NCBI GenBank assembly: GCA_028565715.1
Contig: JAOXYC010178690.1
Coordinates: 1-19,227 of the forward strand
Length of the DNA: 19,227 nt
Direction: 5' to 3'
Origin: Phoronis pallida
Lineage: Eukaryota; Phoronida; Phoronidae
Position numbers and translations under genes: made by a program. The notes under the pieces were generated by a model. That model was given only the letters and a program-made list of their open reading frames with translations. It had not been told where the DNA came from and did no database searches. Positions 1-9,100 of the stretch are shown here, in pieces. Numbering within the stretch: position 1 is the first letter of the stretch; every line of letters begins with the position of its first letter.

Positions 1-465
1 AAAATACAAATATCTTCTGAGTCTAATATGTTTAAGTTTAATTTTATTTCTGAGGATAATCATGAAGAAGTAGGAGCATATATTTTGAAAAATATAGATA
101 TATATAATATGTGTATATGTGATCTTCATGTAGAATATAATTTTTTAATTAGTCTTAATAAAGATCTTAATATATTAGTATCACCTAAAAATATGTTTAC
201 TAATAAGTATGATAAAAGACATTCAGCTTTATATAAAAGTGAATCTTCTATGTTAAAAGTAAGAAAATTTATATTTAATATAATTAGTATTTTAACTAGT
301 AAAGATTATACAAATTTAAAGAAATATCTTAGTGAGAATAAACAAAAAATTATGCAGACTATTTTAAATGAGGAAAGAGATCAGGCTAAATATTTTTATT
401 ATATTGAGGGATTTATTAATATTCTAGAGTTTTACTCAGATATATCTATAATATCACCAAAATAA
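1..465 (+). CDS. Hypothetical protein, possibly truncated by the left edge
   Basis: The frame is open from base 1 to the TAA at 463-465. The first in-frame ATG is at 28 and would give 145 residues, but no ribosome binding site precedes it, so the gene may begin outside the window. I recognise no family. The protein looks soluble and mixed alpha/beta: a strand-like N-terminal part to about residue 55, then a helical, Lys- and Glu-rich C-terminal part (about 75-145). There is no signal peptide or convincing membrane segment. It ends 28 bp before the next ORF on the same strand, so it could share a transcript with the gat genes. A stop-free run of this length in such AT-rich DNA supports real coding. 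Confidence 0.6.
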   Translation, partial: KIQISSESNMFKFNFISEDNHEEVGAYILKNIDIYNMCICDLHVEYNFLISLNKDLNILVSPKNMFTNKYDKRHSALYKSESSMLKVRKFIFNIISILTSKDYTNLKKYLSENKQKIMQTILNEERDQAKYFYYIEGFINILEFYSDISIISPK

Positions 466-493
466 TCAGAAAAAAAATATATTATTTTATAAA

Positions 494-751
494 ATGTTAA
501 AATACAATAAGATAGATATTAAACAGTTAATGGAAGTTATTTATATGAGAGAAGATACTTTTAATAAAAAAGTTGATCATTTAAAACTAGAGAAATTTGT
601 TAAAGACTGTAATAGTATTGCAAGTAAATATAATAAAAATAATATTATTAATACACTTCCACATCATAGTAATTTAATGTTTAAAAGAGGTGACTTAGAG
701 CTTATAAAAGTAATAAATATATTTGCAAATATATACATATATATTAAATAA
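494..751 (+). CDS. Possible divergent GatC subunit of Asp/Glu-tRNA amidotransferase
   Basis: This 85-residue protein lies just upstream of gatA, with 8 bp between them, and gatB follows, which is where gatC is often found. Known GatC proteins are about 95-100 residues, wrap around GatA and stabilise its contact with GatB. Their usual layout is an N-terminal helix, a second helix, then an extended segment with a conserved Leu-Arg-Glu-Asp. Here a helical stretch (about 8-45) is followed by a Leu-Pro-His-His segment near 55 and Lys-Arg-Gly-Asp at about 65-68, which can be laid over that pattern. Identity is weak and the usual C-terminal strand is short. The start is uncertain: in-frame ATGs also occur at 530 and 545. 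The assignment rests mostly on position and size. Confidence 0.42.
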   Translation: MLKYNKIDIKQLMEVIYMREDTFNKKVDHLKLEKFVKDCNSIASKYNKNNIINTLPHHSNLMFKRGDLELIKVINIFANIYIYIK

Positions 752-759
752 ATAATTAA

Positions 760-2085
760 ATGAATATTATGATAACATCAAAAACTATTATTAAACATCT
801 AAAAGATATAAACAAAATATGTAATGCATATCTTGATATTATTAGTGAAGATTGTTTAAATGCTAAAATCAATAACAGAGATATTAAAAATTTATTTTTT
901 TGTGATATAAAGTCGAATATGTATTTTTATCATAATTATTTTCATAAAGATAAAGAAGATATTACTAATGCTTCTTCTAATATATTATTTAATTTTAAAA
1001 GTCCATTTGTAAGTACAATTGGTAAAAGGCTAGTAGAAAATGGAGTTATTGTTATTAGTAAGACAAATTCTGATGAATTTGCATGTGGGTCATATGGTAC
1101 AACATCATATTTTGGAAAATCTTTATTAAAAGATAAAAAATTACCAGGAGGTTCATCTTCAGGGGCAGCAGTATCAGCAAGATATTTTGCTAGTGATTTA
1201 GGCCTTAATCATGTATCTATAGGTACTGATACAGGTGGTTCATCAAGACTTCCTGCAATATTGACTGGTGGTTATTTAAAAGGATTTAAACCAACTTTTG
1301 GATTAATACCTATGTATGGTGTTATTCAATATGCTGATACTTTAGATGTTATTGGTATTATTGGTGCAAAGATAGATAATATAAAGTATATATTTAATAT
1401 TATATGTGGAGTTGATTATAATGACAATAGAACTAATAATAATCTTAATAAAGATATTATGGAAGTAAACTCTAGTGTAAAAGTTAGTATAATGTTTAAA
1501 GATTTTTTAAATAAAGAAACAGAACATTTTATTGCTATATCTTTAAAAAAGGCTAATATAAAAAATATAAATTATGTTTTTATTGAAAATGAAAGTAAAT
1601 TTCTTCAAAAAATAATTATTATATATGATATTTTATCTTCTATTGAATTTTTTTCAAATTTAAATAAATTTAATATACATTCATATGGTAAGAAAAACAT
1701 TAATGAAGTAGATTCATTGTATGAACATTATTATACGAGATATGATTATCTTGGGTCTCATGCAGTTACAAAGATAGTTCAGGGTGCATATGTATTAAGT
1801 CAAAATAGAAATGCATATTATTCTGCTATTTATGAGAGAGATTATATAAGATCAGAATTAGATATTATTATGAAAGATATAGATATATTAATACTTCCTG
1901 GTTATATTTCAGAAGAAGAACCTGAATTAAAATTGTTTAATATTATAGGATATCCAGCAATAACATTTTCAATTTTTAGTGATGTTGAAGATCCTAGAAA
2001 CTCAATTATGGTAGCTACTAAAAAAAATAATGATTTATTTTTACTTAATTTTGTGAAAGAAATTTTTGAACAAGAAATACAATAA
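760..2085 (+). CDS. gatA: Asp/Glu-tRNA(Asn/Gln) amidotransferase subunit A (GatA), divergent and short
   Basis: GatA is the glutaminase subunit of GatCAB: it releases ammonia from glutamine, which GatB uses to amidate mischarged Glu-tRNA(Gln) or Asp-tRNA(Asn). The amidase-signature core is clear: a Lys-Thr-Asn-x-Asp-Glu-Phe block at 101-107, PGGSS at 129-133, a Gly-Thr-Asp-Thr-Gly-Gly-Ser block at 155-161, and the Lys-Pro-Thr-Phe-Gly block that follows. The Ser-cisSer-Lys triad appears intact as K51, S132 and S161. A C-terminal Gly-Tyr-Pro-Ala-Ile motif matches the usual Gly-Leu-Pro-Ala. At 441 residues it is shorter than the usual 480-490. The segment after the catalytic Lys is degenerate, about five residues are inserted between the two catalytic serines, and the Gly-Gly-Ser-Ala after the cis-Ser is altered. 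The stop lies 6 bp before gatB. Confidence 0.9.
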   Translation: MNIMITSKTIIKHLKDINKICNAYLDIISEDCLNAKINNRDIKNLFFCDIKSNMYFYHNYFHKDKEDITNASSNILFNFKSPFVSTIGKRLVENGVIVISKTNSDEFACGSYGTTSYFGKSLLKDKKLPGGSSSGAAVSARYFASDLGLNHVSIGTDTGGSSRLPAILTGGYLKGFKPTFGLIPMYGVIQYADTLDVIGIIGAKIDNIKYIFNIICGVDYNDNRTNNNLNKDIMEVNSSVKVSIMFKDFLNKETEHFIAISLKKANIKNINYVFIENESKFLQKIIIIYDILSSIEFFSNLNKFNIHSYGKKNINEVDSLYEHYYTRYDYLGSHAVTKIVQGAYVLSQNRNAYYSAIYERDYIRSELDIIMKDIDILILPGYISEEEPELKLFNIIGYPAITFSIFSDVEDPRNSIMVATKKNNDLFLLNFVKEIFEQEIQ

Positions 2086-2091
2086 TGTGAA

Positions 2092-3540
2092 ATGAATAAA
2101 AAGATTAAATATAAGATTGGTTTAGAAATTCATGTACAATTAAATACTGATGAGAAACTTTTTACTAGGTCTTTAAATTGTACTGATTCTCCAAATACTA
2201 ATGTTACATATTATGATATAGGTGTACCAGGAACATATCCTCATATAAATAAACAAGCAATAGAGAAAGCATTAATATTAGCTAAAATATTTAATTGTTC
2301 TGTATCTAAGATTGTTACATTTGATCGTAAACATTATTATTATTCTGATTTACCATTAGGATATCAAGTAACACAACAAGAAAATCCTATAGGTGTTAAC
2401 GGATATTATCAAATTAGTAATGATAAGTATATTAATATTAATAATATTCACATTGAGGCAGATGCAGGTAAATTAAAAGAATATGGAAAGAAAATATTAA
2501 TTGATTATGGAAGATGTGGATGTCCTCTTGTTGAAGTTGTTACAGAGCCAGACTTTAGTACAGATAATTTTGGTGATGATCTATTAGAGCATATTAATAC
2601 GTTTCTTTTATTACTTATAAATGATGTAAAGAAAAATAATGTTAGTAATGCTAAATTAGAGCATAGTAATTTTAGAGTAGATGTTAATATTAGTTGTTCT
2701 ATAGAGGGAGAGTATCAAAGTCCAAGAATAGAGATTAAAAACTTAAATTCTTTAAGCTCAATAAGAGATAGTATTATATATGCTCAAAAAATGCTTAAGG
2801 ATAAATTAGTTCATAAGAGTACAACAATGTCTTATGATGATAGTACAAAAACTCTTAAAGGTATGCGTACAAAGGTTAGTAGCGATATGTATATGTATAT
2901 GTATGAAGCTACTCTACCACCTTTTGTTATAAATGATGAAATTAATAATATAGACTATCAAATATATAGCACTCTTAAAGAATTAAATAATCTTAAAATA
3001 AAATTACCAGAGATTAAAGAAAAATATATTCTTAAAATAGTATGTAATGAATATTTATATTCATTAGTTGAAGAAGTAATTATTAATTTTAATAAAGAAC
3101 AATATTTTATTGTTGTTGCATTTATATTTGAAATTAAAGATTTTATATATGAACTTGGAGTTGAAAATAATAAGATAATAGACTTATGTAAATTATTAGT
3201 AGAAAAGAAAGCAACTAAGGTAAATTTAACAAGACAAATTAGAGATCTTTATACAAGAGTAATAGATATGGTTAATATAAAAGATAAATCTTTAGAAGTT
3301 AGTAATTTTGATCCATTACAAGATTTAAAACAAAAAAAGTTAATTATTGAAAATAATGAAATAACTGTTCAAGAAATTATTGATATTATAAATAGTGTTA
3401 ATGAGTCTGATCTTATTCCTAGAATTAAAAGTGGAGAAAAGAAAGCAATTAATTATACGATAGGTTTAATATTAAAATATAAAAGAAATGCATCTCCATC
3501 AATGATTAAATTAGCTTTAGAAAAGTTTGCAAATATATAA
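2092..3540 (+). CDS. gatB: Asp/Glu-tRNA(Asn/Gln) amidotransferase subunit B (GatB)
   Basis: GatB binds the mischarged tRNA, activates the side-chain carboxylate with ATP and transfers ammonia tunnelled from GatA. The 482 residues match the family's full length. The N-terminal signature Gly-Leu-Glu-Ile-His-Val-Gln is at 10-16. The kinase-like core includes an Asp-Tyr-Gly-Arg-Cys-Gly-Cys-Pro-Leu-Val-Glu block at about 139-149, the Arg-Val-Asp-Val-Asn-Ile-Ser block and Glu-Ile-Lys-Asn-Leu-Asn-Ser. The C-terminus is a YqeY-like tRNA-binding tail with the Gly-Leu-Ile-Leu-Lys-Tyr pattern and a Ser-Pro turn near the end. In most GatB proteins the Asp-Tyr-Gly-Arg-Cys-Gly-Cys block reads Asp-x-Asn-Arg-x-Gly-x-Pro-Leu, so the local sequence is slightly unusual but core residues are kept. 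GatB is better conserved than the neighbouring GatA. It is very probably cotranscribed with gatA. Confidence 0.95.
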   Translation: MNKKIKYKIGLEIHVQLNTDEKLFTRSLNCTDSPNTNVTYYDIGVPGTYPHINKQAIEKALILAKIFNCSVSKIVTFDRKHYYYSDLPLGYQVTQQENPIGVNGYYQISNDKYININNIHIEADAGKLKEYGKKILIDYGRCGCPLVEVVTEPDFSTDNFGDDLLEHINTFLLLLINDVKKNNVSNAKLEHSNFRVDVNISCSIEGEYQSPRIEIKNLNSLSSIRDSIIYAQKMLKDKLVHKSTTMSYDDSTKTLKGMRTKVSSDMYMYMYEATLPPFVINDEINNIDYQIYSTLKELNNLKIKLPEIKEKYILKIVCNEYLYSLVEEVIINFNKEQYFIVVAFIFEIKDFIYELGVENNKIIDLCKLLVEKKATKVNLTRQIRDLYTRVIDMVNIKDKSLEVSNFDPLQDLKQKKLIIENNEITVQEIIDIINSVNESDLIPRIKSGEKKAINYTIGLILKYKRNASPSMIKLALEKFANI

Positions 3541-3572
3541 ATTATGTTTTAAAAGATTTTAAAGTATTTTAA

Positions 3573-4391
3573 ATGGCTCAAGAGTATGAAAATTTATTAG
3601 CTGCAAAGAGAAAGTCTGATTTGTTATGTGAAATTATTAAAGAAAATGACAATTATCAGAATGAAGATATAGATAATATAAATATATCTAGAGTATTAAA
3701 AAGATATGAAATTGTTTCTAGATTAATTAAACAGATATTAGAAGCAGAATCACTTAAGAGTTTATCTTTAACATTACAATATATTTATGTTAGTCTTCTT
3801 GCTGTTATAGATGTATATATAGCTATAATAGAAATTGAAGAGCTTCAAAATACACTTAAAGATGAAGTTATAGAAGAAAATTCTAATAATAAAGATAATA
3901 TAGATAAAAAGATCAGTAATAATTTAAATATAAGTAGTAAAGATAGAGATGTGTATATTAATTCTATATTAAAATATTTACATAGTATATTTTCATCACT
4001 TAATTCTGCAATATCTAAGAATGATGAATATAATTCTCTTTCAGCAGAATATCAGAAACAAGTTTCTAAATTTGTACAAAAAGATTTAGATTTATTTGGA
4101 ACTATTTTGAAATATATAATGTTCTTTATTCAGAAGCCTCAATTCTTTATTGATAGAGACACTGTATATAATATAGTAGGAAAGTCATTTAATAGAATGT
4201 CAAGATTTGCTCAAATATTACCTAATGATTTTAATAGTGAAGATATAGTAACTAAATTAAGTAGAATTAATAATGATATTGTACAAAAGACATTTTATAA
4301 TTGTGAAGAATTAGATGCAATACTATTTACTAAATCAGACGAAACAATTGATTCTAATAATAATCAAGAGTTAGATAAAGATATATTATAG
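3573..4391 (+). CDS. Hypothetical all-helical protein downstream of gatB
   Basis: I do not recognise this 272-residue protein. It begins 32 bp after gatB on the same strand and is probably the last gene of that transcript. It appears almost wholly helical: charged helices at 1-60, a hydrophobic helix at about 66-88 that contains an Asp and so is not a clean membrane span, an Asn/Lys/Ser-rich linker at about 100-125, then more helices with a second hydrophobic patch at about 173-187. The C-terminal tail is acidic and Asn-rich. There is no signal peptide. Being next to gatB does not by itself imply a role in translation. The ATG at 573 of the third kilobase is preceded by AT-rich sequence with no clear ribosome binding site. 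Confidence 0.7.
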   Translation: MAQEYENLLAAKRKSDLLCEIIKENDNYQNEDIDNINISRVLKRYEIVSRLIKQILEAESLKSLSLTLQYIYVSLLAVIDVYIAIIEIEELQNTLKDEVIEENSNNKDNIDKKISNNLNISSKDRDVYINSILKYLHSIFSSLNSAISKNDEYNSLSAEYQKQVSKFVQKDLDLFGTILKYIMFFIQKPQFFIDRDTVYNIVGKSFNRMSRFAQILPNDFNSEDIVTKLSRINNDIVQKTFYNCEELDAILFTKSDETIDSNNNQELDKDIL

Positions 4392-4430
4392 TAAAAGTAT
4401 TATATTTAGTTTTTATATATTTTATTATTT

Positions 4431-4667
4431 TTATTTTTGTACTAAATTTAAAGGATCAGGTATATTTGTGTCTTCAATATATGAATAAGACTGATGTATT
4501 CTTATTATAGATAATATTAAGGTTGATATAAACATTATAGATATAAGCATAATTAAATTAATTTTATATTTTTTATATTTTTTTGTTTTTTTTTCAATTA
4601 TTTTTAAGTCTATTTTTTCTCTTTTATTAATATTTATAATTTTTTCTTTGTTGTTATTTTTAATCAT
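4431..4667 (-). CDS. Small single-span membrane protein, hypothetical
   Basis: This 78-residue ORF is the only minus-strand gene in the left half. It has a very Lys-rich, positively charged N-terminal region (1-36), one clean hydrophobic span at about 37-57, and a short acidic and Pro-containing tail (58-78). By the positive-inside rule the N-terminus should be cytoplasmic and the tail periplasmic. It converges on the 272-aa gene (39 bp between stops) and diverges from the next + gene (48 bp between starts). No family is recognised; single-span cell-division or secretion accessory proteins are shaped like this, but no specific motif is present. Support is the clean topology and the improbability of a 78-codon open frame in noncoding DNA this AT-rich. 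Confidence 0.6.
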   Translation of the reverse strand: MIKNNNKEKIININKREKIDLKIIEKKTKKYKKYKINLIMLISIMFISTLILSIIRIHQSYSYIEDTNIPDPLNLVQK

Positions 4668-4715
4668 TTGATATTGTTAGGAAATATTTATTTTATATTA
4701 TCATAAAAGTAAAGT

Positions 4716-5042
4716 ATGTTTTTTTTATTTGCTTATAAAGAATCTTTTACAATTTGGAAAGATTTACTAGGAAAAATAAATATTCCTTATATATATATAG
4801 AGATTGGTAAAGATATAACTGAAGATAAAATGACTAAAAAAATGAAGAAAATAAGTTCTTCTTATGATTCAGATAATATTAGTTCTAAGATATGTGTAGT
4901 ATCCTTTAAAGTTATGGAAAATTGTACAGAAGATATTAAATATTTAAAAGACTTTTTTATTTCTAATGATGAAGATCAAGATACAATAAATAAGATTAAG
5001 TACCAAAGTTGGTTTAAAAGACTAAACTATATTTTAATCTAA
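4716..5042 (+). CDS. Small hypothetical protein, possibly a remote DNA polymerase III chi (HolC)
   Basis: The protein has 108 residues and ends 8 bp before the adaptor gene. There is no signal peptide. The pattern strand (2-6), helix (about 9-19), strand (about 24-29), helix, strand (about 58-63), helix, then a C-terminal helix with Trp and a final strand resembles a small alpha/beta fold. In known alphaproteobacterial HolC proteins the C-terminus carries an Asn-Asp-Glu stretch, then a helix with Trp-Lys and a closing Gly-His/Tyr strand. Here Ser-Asn-Asp-Glu-Asp is followed by a helix, Trp-Phe-Lys-Arg and a closing strand. HolC proteins are usually about 140-150 residues and have a Phe-x-Pro-His motif that is missing here. 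I treat HolC only as a lead; hypothetical is the safe name. Confidence 0.55.
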   Translation: MFFLFAYKESFTIWKDLLGKINIPYIYIEIGKDITEDKMTKKMKKISSSYDSDNISSKICVVSFKVMENCTEDIKYLKDFFISNDEDQDTINKIKYQSWFKRLNYILI

Positions 5043-5050
5043 TAAAAAAC

Positions 5051-6163
5051 GTGCGTAAGCTACTTATATTATTATTTCTTTTATGTGTTGGTCAAGGAGG
5101 GTATATAGTATATACACATGATTATTTATATAGTTTAGTTTTTTCTTTTAGTGATAATATTGATTCTAATGATAATATAAACAATGTAAATAAAGAAGTT
5201 GTTAATACTATAATTTTAAATAGATGGAAGTTTGTTGGAAAATTTTTAACATATGGTAAAATAAAAGCTAAAAATAATACTATTATTAAAATACCTGGTG
5301 TTTTAGCTAATTTTAAATCACATATAAAAGATATATTTTTTACATCTGGACAAAATGTTAAAAAAGGAGATTTATTATTATCAATATCATGTGATGAATT
5401 ACTACATAGGAAAAATGCAGCTTATAAAGAGTATTTACAACATGCTCAATATTTAAAGAGAGCAATAACATTAAAAAATGAAATATCAGAATATGAACTT
5501 GAAAGTGCTAAATTAAAAGCAGAAAAATCAAAACATGAATATAATCAAGCATTATCTGCATGTGAAAAGCTAAATCTTAAATCTCCATTTGATGGAGTAA
5601 TAGGGCATCCGAATGTTGTTAGTGGAGAAGTTATTTCGGGAGAAAAAAATGTTGCTATATTAGTTAATCCTTATGATTTAATAGTAGAGTTTTATGTTCC
5701 TGCAGATCATAATCATCTAGAAACTGGTACATCTGTAATGATTGAATCTTATGATGGAGAATCATTTTCAGAAGCTATTATTGTAGGAGTTGATCCATTT
5801 ATAGATGACTTAGTTGGTAAAATAAAAGTTATTGCTGAGTTAAAATTTGCACCTGAGTCTTTTAAACATAACTCAAATGTAAATGTTTCTATTGATAAAA
5901 AACCTATATATGAAGTATATTCAATACCAAAAAGTGCAGTAATAGACGATATTAGTAATTGCTATGTGTGTAAAGTTGAAAAAAGAAATGGAGAATATTA
6001 CACAAAATTATGCAAAGTGCAAGTTGTTGATTCAAAAAAAGATCGTTATGCAATAATATCTGAATATGTTGAAGATGGTGATAAAATAATTGTAGAAGGA
6101 ATGATAAAACAAGATAATATTCCTGTAACTCCAAAAGATTTTAATTATAAATCACCTATATAA
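5051..6163 (+). CDS. RND efflux periplasmic adaptor subunit (membrane fusion protein, HlyD/AcrA type)
   Basis: Adaptors of this family bridge an inner-membrane RND permease to an outer-membrane channel across the periplasm. A GTG start is the only plausible one: no ATG lies near the N-terminus and the hydrophobic segment begins at once (3-20). The lipoyl domain is split as usual, at about 79-115 (with Ser-Gly-Gln-Asn-Val-Lys-Lys-Gly-Asp) and 175-208 (with Ser-Pro-Phe-Asp-Gly-Val-Ile-Gly). A short helical hairpin lies between at about 116-172, then a beta barrel (about 209-285) and a membrane-proximal domain (286-360). A Cys at 12 follows Leu-Leu, which is not a proper lipobox, so the N-terminus is probably an uncleaved anchor or signal peptide. 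At 370 residues it is normal in length. The permease gene follows after 26 bp, indicating an operon. Confidence 0.9.
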   Translation: MRKLLILLFLLCVGQGGYIVYTHDYLYSLVFSFSDNIDSNDNINNVNKEVVNTIILNRWKFVGKFLTYGKIKAKNNTIIKIPGVLANFKSHIKDIFFTSGQNVKKGDLLLSISCDELLHRKNAAYKEYLQHAQYLKRAITLKNEISEYELESAKLKAEKSKHEYNQALSACEKLNLKSPFDGVIGHPNVVSGEVISGEKNVAILVNPYDLIVEFYVPADHNHLETGTSVMIESYDGESFSEAIIVGVDPFIDDLVGKIKVIAELKFAPESFKHNSNVNVSIDKKPIYEVYSIPKSAVIDDISNCYVCKVEKRNGEYYTKLCKVQVVDSKKDRYAIISEYVEDGDKIIVEGMIKQDNIPVTPKDFNYKSPI

Positions 6164-6189
6164 AATTAAATAATAAAATAAAGTAAGTT

Positions 6190-9100
6190 ATGAATAAAAA
6201 ATTTGTCAATTTTTTTATACTAAGACCAGTATTTACAACTGTTATATATATTATTTTGTTAATTATAGGTATGGTAGGATACTATAGTCTTAATGTTGAA
6301 TCTGAACCACAAGTTGAAGAAAGTAGACATGTTATAGACTGTTCATTTTCATCATCTCTTGAAGGAACTGAATACTCTGTTGCTATACCTATGGAAAAAG
6401 CTATGTTAAATATTTCTGGAATTGAACAAGTTTATAATACTATAAATAATGGAGGATGTGTTGTAGATGTTTTATTTAGTTCAAAAAGTAGTACATTAGA
6501 AAATCTTTTAAATATTAATAATGTTATTCAAGAAGCTAGAAAAGATATGCCTTCAGGATGTAGAATAAGAATATCAGATAGTTATTCACCATATATATTT
6601 TGTTTATCATTATCAAGTAAATCAAAGTCTCCAGAAGAGATTGCATATTATATAGAGAAATTAAAGTATATATTTGATTCTATTAATGGTGTATCATCAG
6701 TTAGATTATCTCATGATGGTTCAGGATCATCAGGAGATAATACAGTTACATTACGACCATATGATATGTTACTTTATAATGTGTCATTTGATAATATTTC
6801 TCATACATTAGAAAGTATAGGACATAGAGGAAGTTCTTGTGATGTAGCTGTTGGAAATACTATTGTGTCTGTAGATGTAGGGTATGATGATTTATCTTAT
6901 AATGTTGATGGATTAAAAAATTTCCCTGTAATTAATGATAAAGGTTCTGTTATACGTTTATGTGAAGTTGCAAATGTTTCAAAAGATAAAGATAAAGGAG
7001 CAATATCAAGATATAACGATACAGAGAATGTAAAGTTAGAAATTATGAAAAAGAAAGAAGCTAACTTAATAGAAGTTTGTAAAAATATACGACAAGCAGT
7101 AGTAATCTTTGAAAGGTTTTGTAATGGAAATGATATTGATGTAGAGGTTTTTGAAGATAGTAGCGTCTTCGTAGAAGATGGTATATCTAGTGTATATAAA
7201 TCAATATTTGAAGCTTGTACACTTGTTATTATAGTTATATTTCTTTTCTTAAGATCTTTACGTCTATCTTTAATACCTGCAGTAGCAATTCCATGTTCTA
7301 TTATACCAACATTTATGATTATGCATGCATTAGATATAAGTATAAATATATTTTCTTTATTTGGAATAGTTTTAGCTGTAGGTCTAGTTGTTGATGATGC
7401 TATTATAGTTGTAGAAAATGTATATCATTATATGGAAAAAGGATATAGTAAAAGAGAGTCGGTAGTTAATGCAACGTCTAATATTATGGCATCTATTATA
7501 TCTATGACTATAACTCTTGCTGTTGTGTTTATGCCAATATTCCTTATTAGTGATCAAACTATGAAACCATTTTTTGATTTCTCTATATCTCTTACATCTT
7601 CTGTTCTTATATCAGGTATTGTTTCATTAACATTAACACCAATGTTATTTGATTTTTTCTATAATAAAGATAGAATAGAAAAAGTAGTCAATAGTAGTAA
7701 AAAATTTAGTATTGCAAAAAGATTAGAGCATAAGTATATTCAAAGTCTTGGTTATATAATTAAACATAGATATACATTATCTTTATTTATGTTTATATTT
7801 TTAATATATACATTTATAGCAATAGTTAAAAATGTAAAAATAGAAGAAGATATTGTAGTAGATAGGGGTTCAGCAATTATATCAATAAATGGTAAAAAAG
7901 ATAATGATATGGATATTAGCTATGTTGATACTAAATTACAAGAACTTTCTTATCTTATAAAAAATACTAGTGAATATAATGATATAGTAGGATTTCAATA
8001 TACTTTAAGTAAACAAAATAAAGCATCAGAGTATATTGCATTAAAACTAAAAAAACATAAATATCGTAAATATACAACAAAAGATGTTATAACTAAACTT
8101 TTAAAGATACATGAAGGAATGTCTTCAGATGTAAAATTATTAGAAGGTCGTCAAGGAGGAAGTGCATTTAAAGTTGCATCAGTTAATCTTAAGGTTTATG
8201 ATGATAGTTATGATACTATAAATAAATTTATAAGTATAGTTTTAAAATCTAAAGATATATCAGATATTATACAAAATATGACATATACTGATATTGGAAC
8301 AAGAAATACATATGATATAACAGTTAAACCTGATATATGTGCTCAATATAATGTGTCTCCTGCAACTATTTATAAAGCATTAGGAAATATGCATAGTGCT
8401 AGATATTCTCATACTCCTGCAGGTAAGCAAATGAATAGAATATTTATGAATATACATGCTGTTGAAGGATATGACAAAATTTATGAAATATTGAATCTTA
8501 CTGTTACAGTACATATTAAAGATGAATATGGTAGAATGACACGTGCTCAAATGCCAATAAAACATTTTGTTACTATAAAAACATCTAAGAAGCATAAAAG
8601 AAAAATACGTATTAATGGACTTAATGGAACTACATTAAATTTTATTTTAAAAGAAGGAGTTTCTATTAAACAAGTTTCAAATTATATAGATAAATTTAAT
8701 GAAGATTATAAAGGTGTTGCGAGCTTATCTCTTTCTCCATTAGAGATGAGAAAAATTAAAGCATTTAATGATGTTTCATGGATAATGTTATTAGCTATAT
8801 TATTAATATATCTAATATTATCAGCATTATTTGAAAGCTTTGTTGTTCCATTATGTATATTACCAGTAGTTCCTTTATCATCAATTGGAAGTATTTTATT
8901 ACTTTTCTATTTAAATATTAATATTAATAAAGTTGTTATTATAGGATTAATAACATTAATTGGATTAATAACAAAACACGGTATTATGTTAGTTGATTAT
9001 ATTCAAAATAATATTTCAAGAGACCAGATAGATATAATTGTTATAGAAGCAGCATTAACGCGTTTAAGACCAATATTAATGACTACATTATGTATGGTTA

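Noticed and set aside
3573-4391. Resemblance of the helical 272-aa protein to a FliS-like helical bundle chaperone
   Set aside because: Only generic helical pattern agrees; no FliS motif and no flagellar genes nearby.
5084-5086. Cys12 of the adaptor as a lipoprotein attachment site
   Set aside because: The preceding residues are Phe-Leu-Leu; lipoboxes need a small residue just before the Cys.
5952-6134. Minus-strand open frame of about 60 codons inside the adaptor gene
   Set aside because: Antisense to a confidently identified gene; it has no family features and its composition mirrors the sense codons.
8380-8595. Minus-strand open frame of about 71 codons inside the permease gene
   Set aside because: Antisense to conserved RND coding sequence; no independent support.
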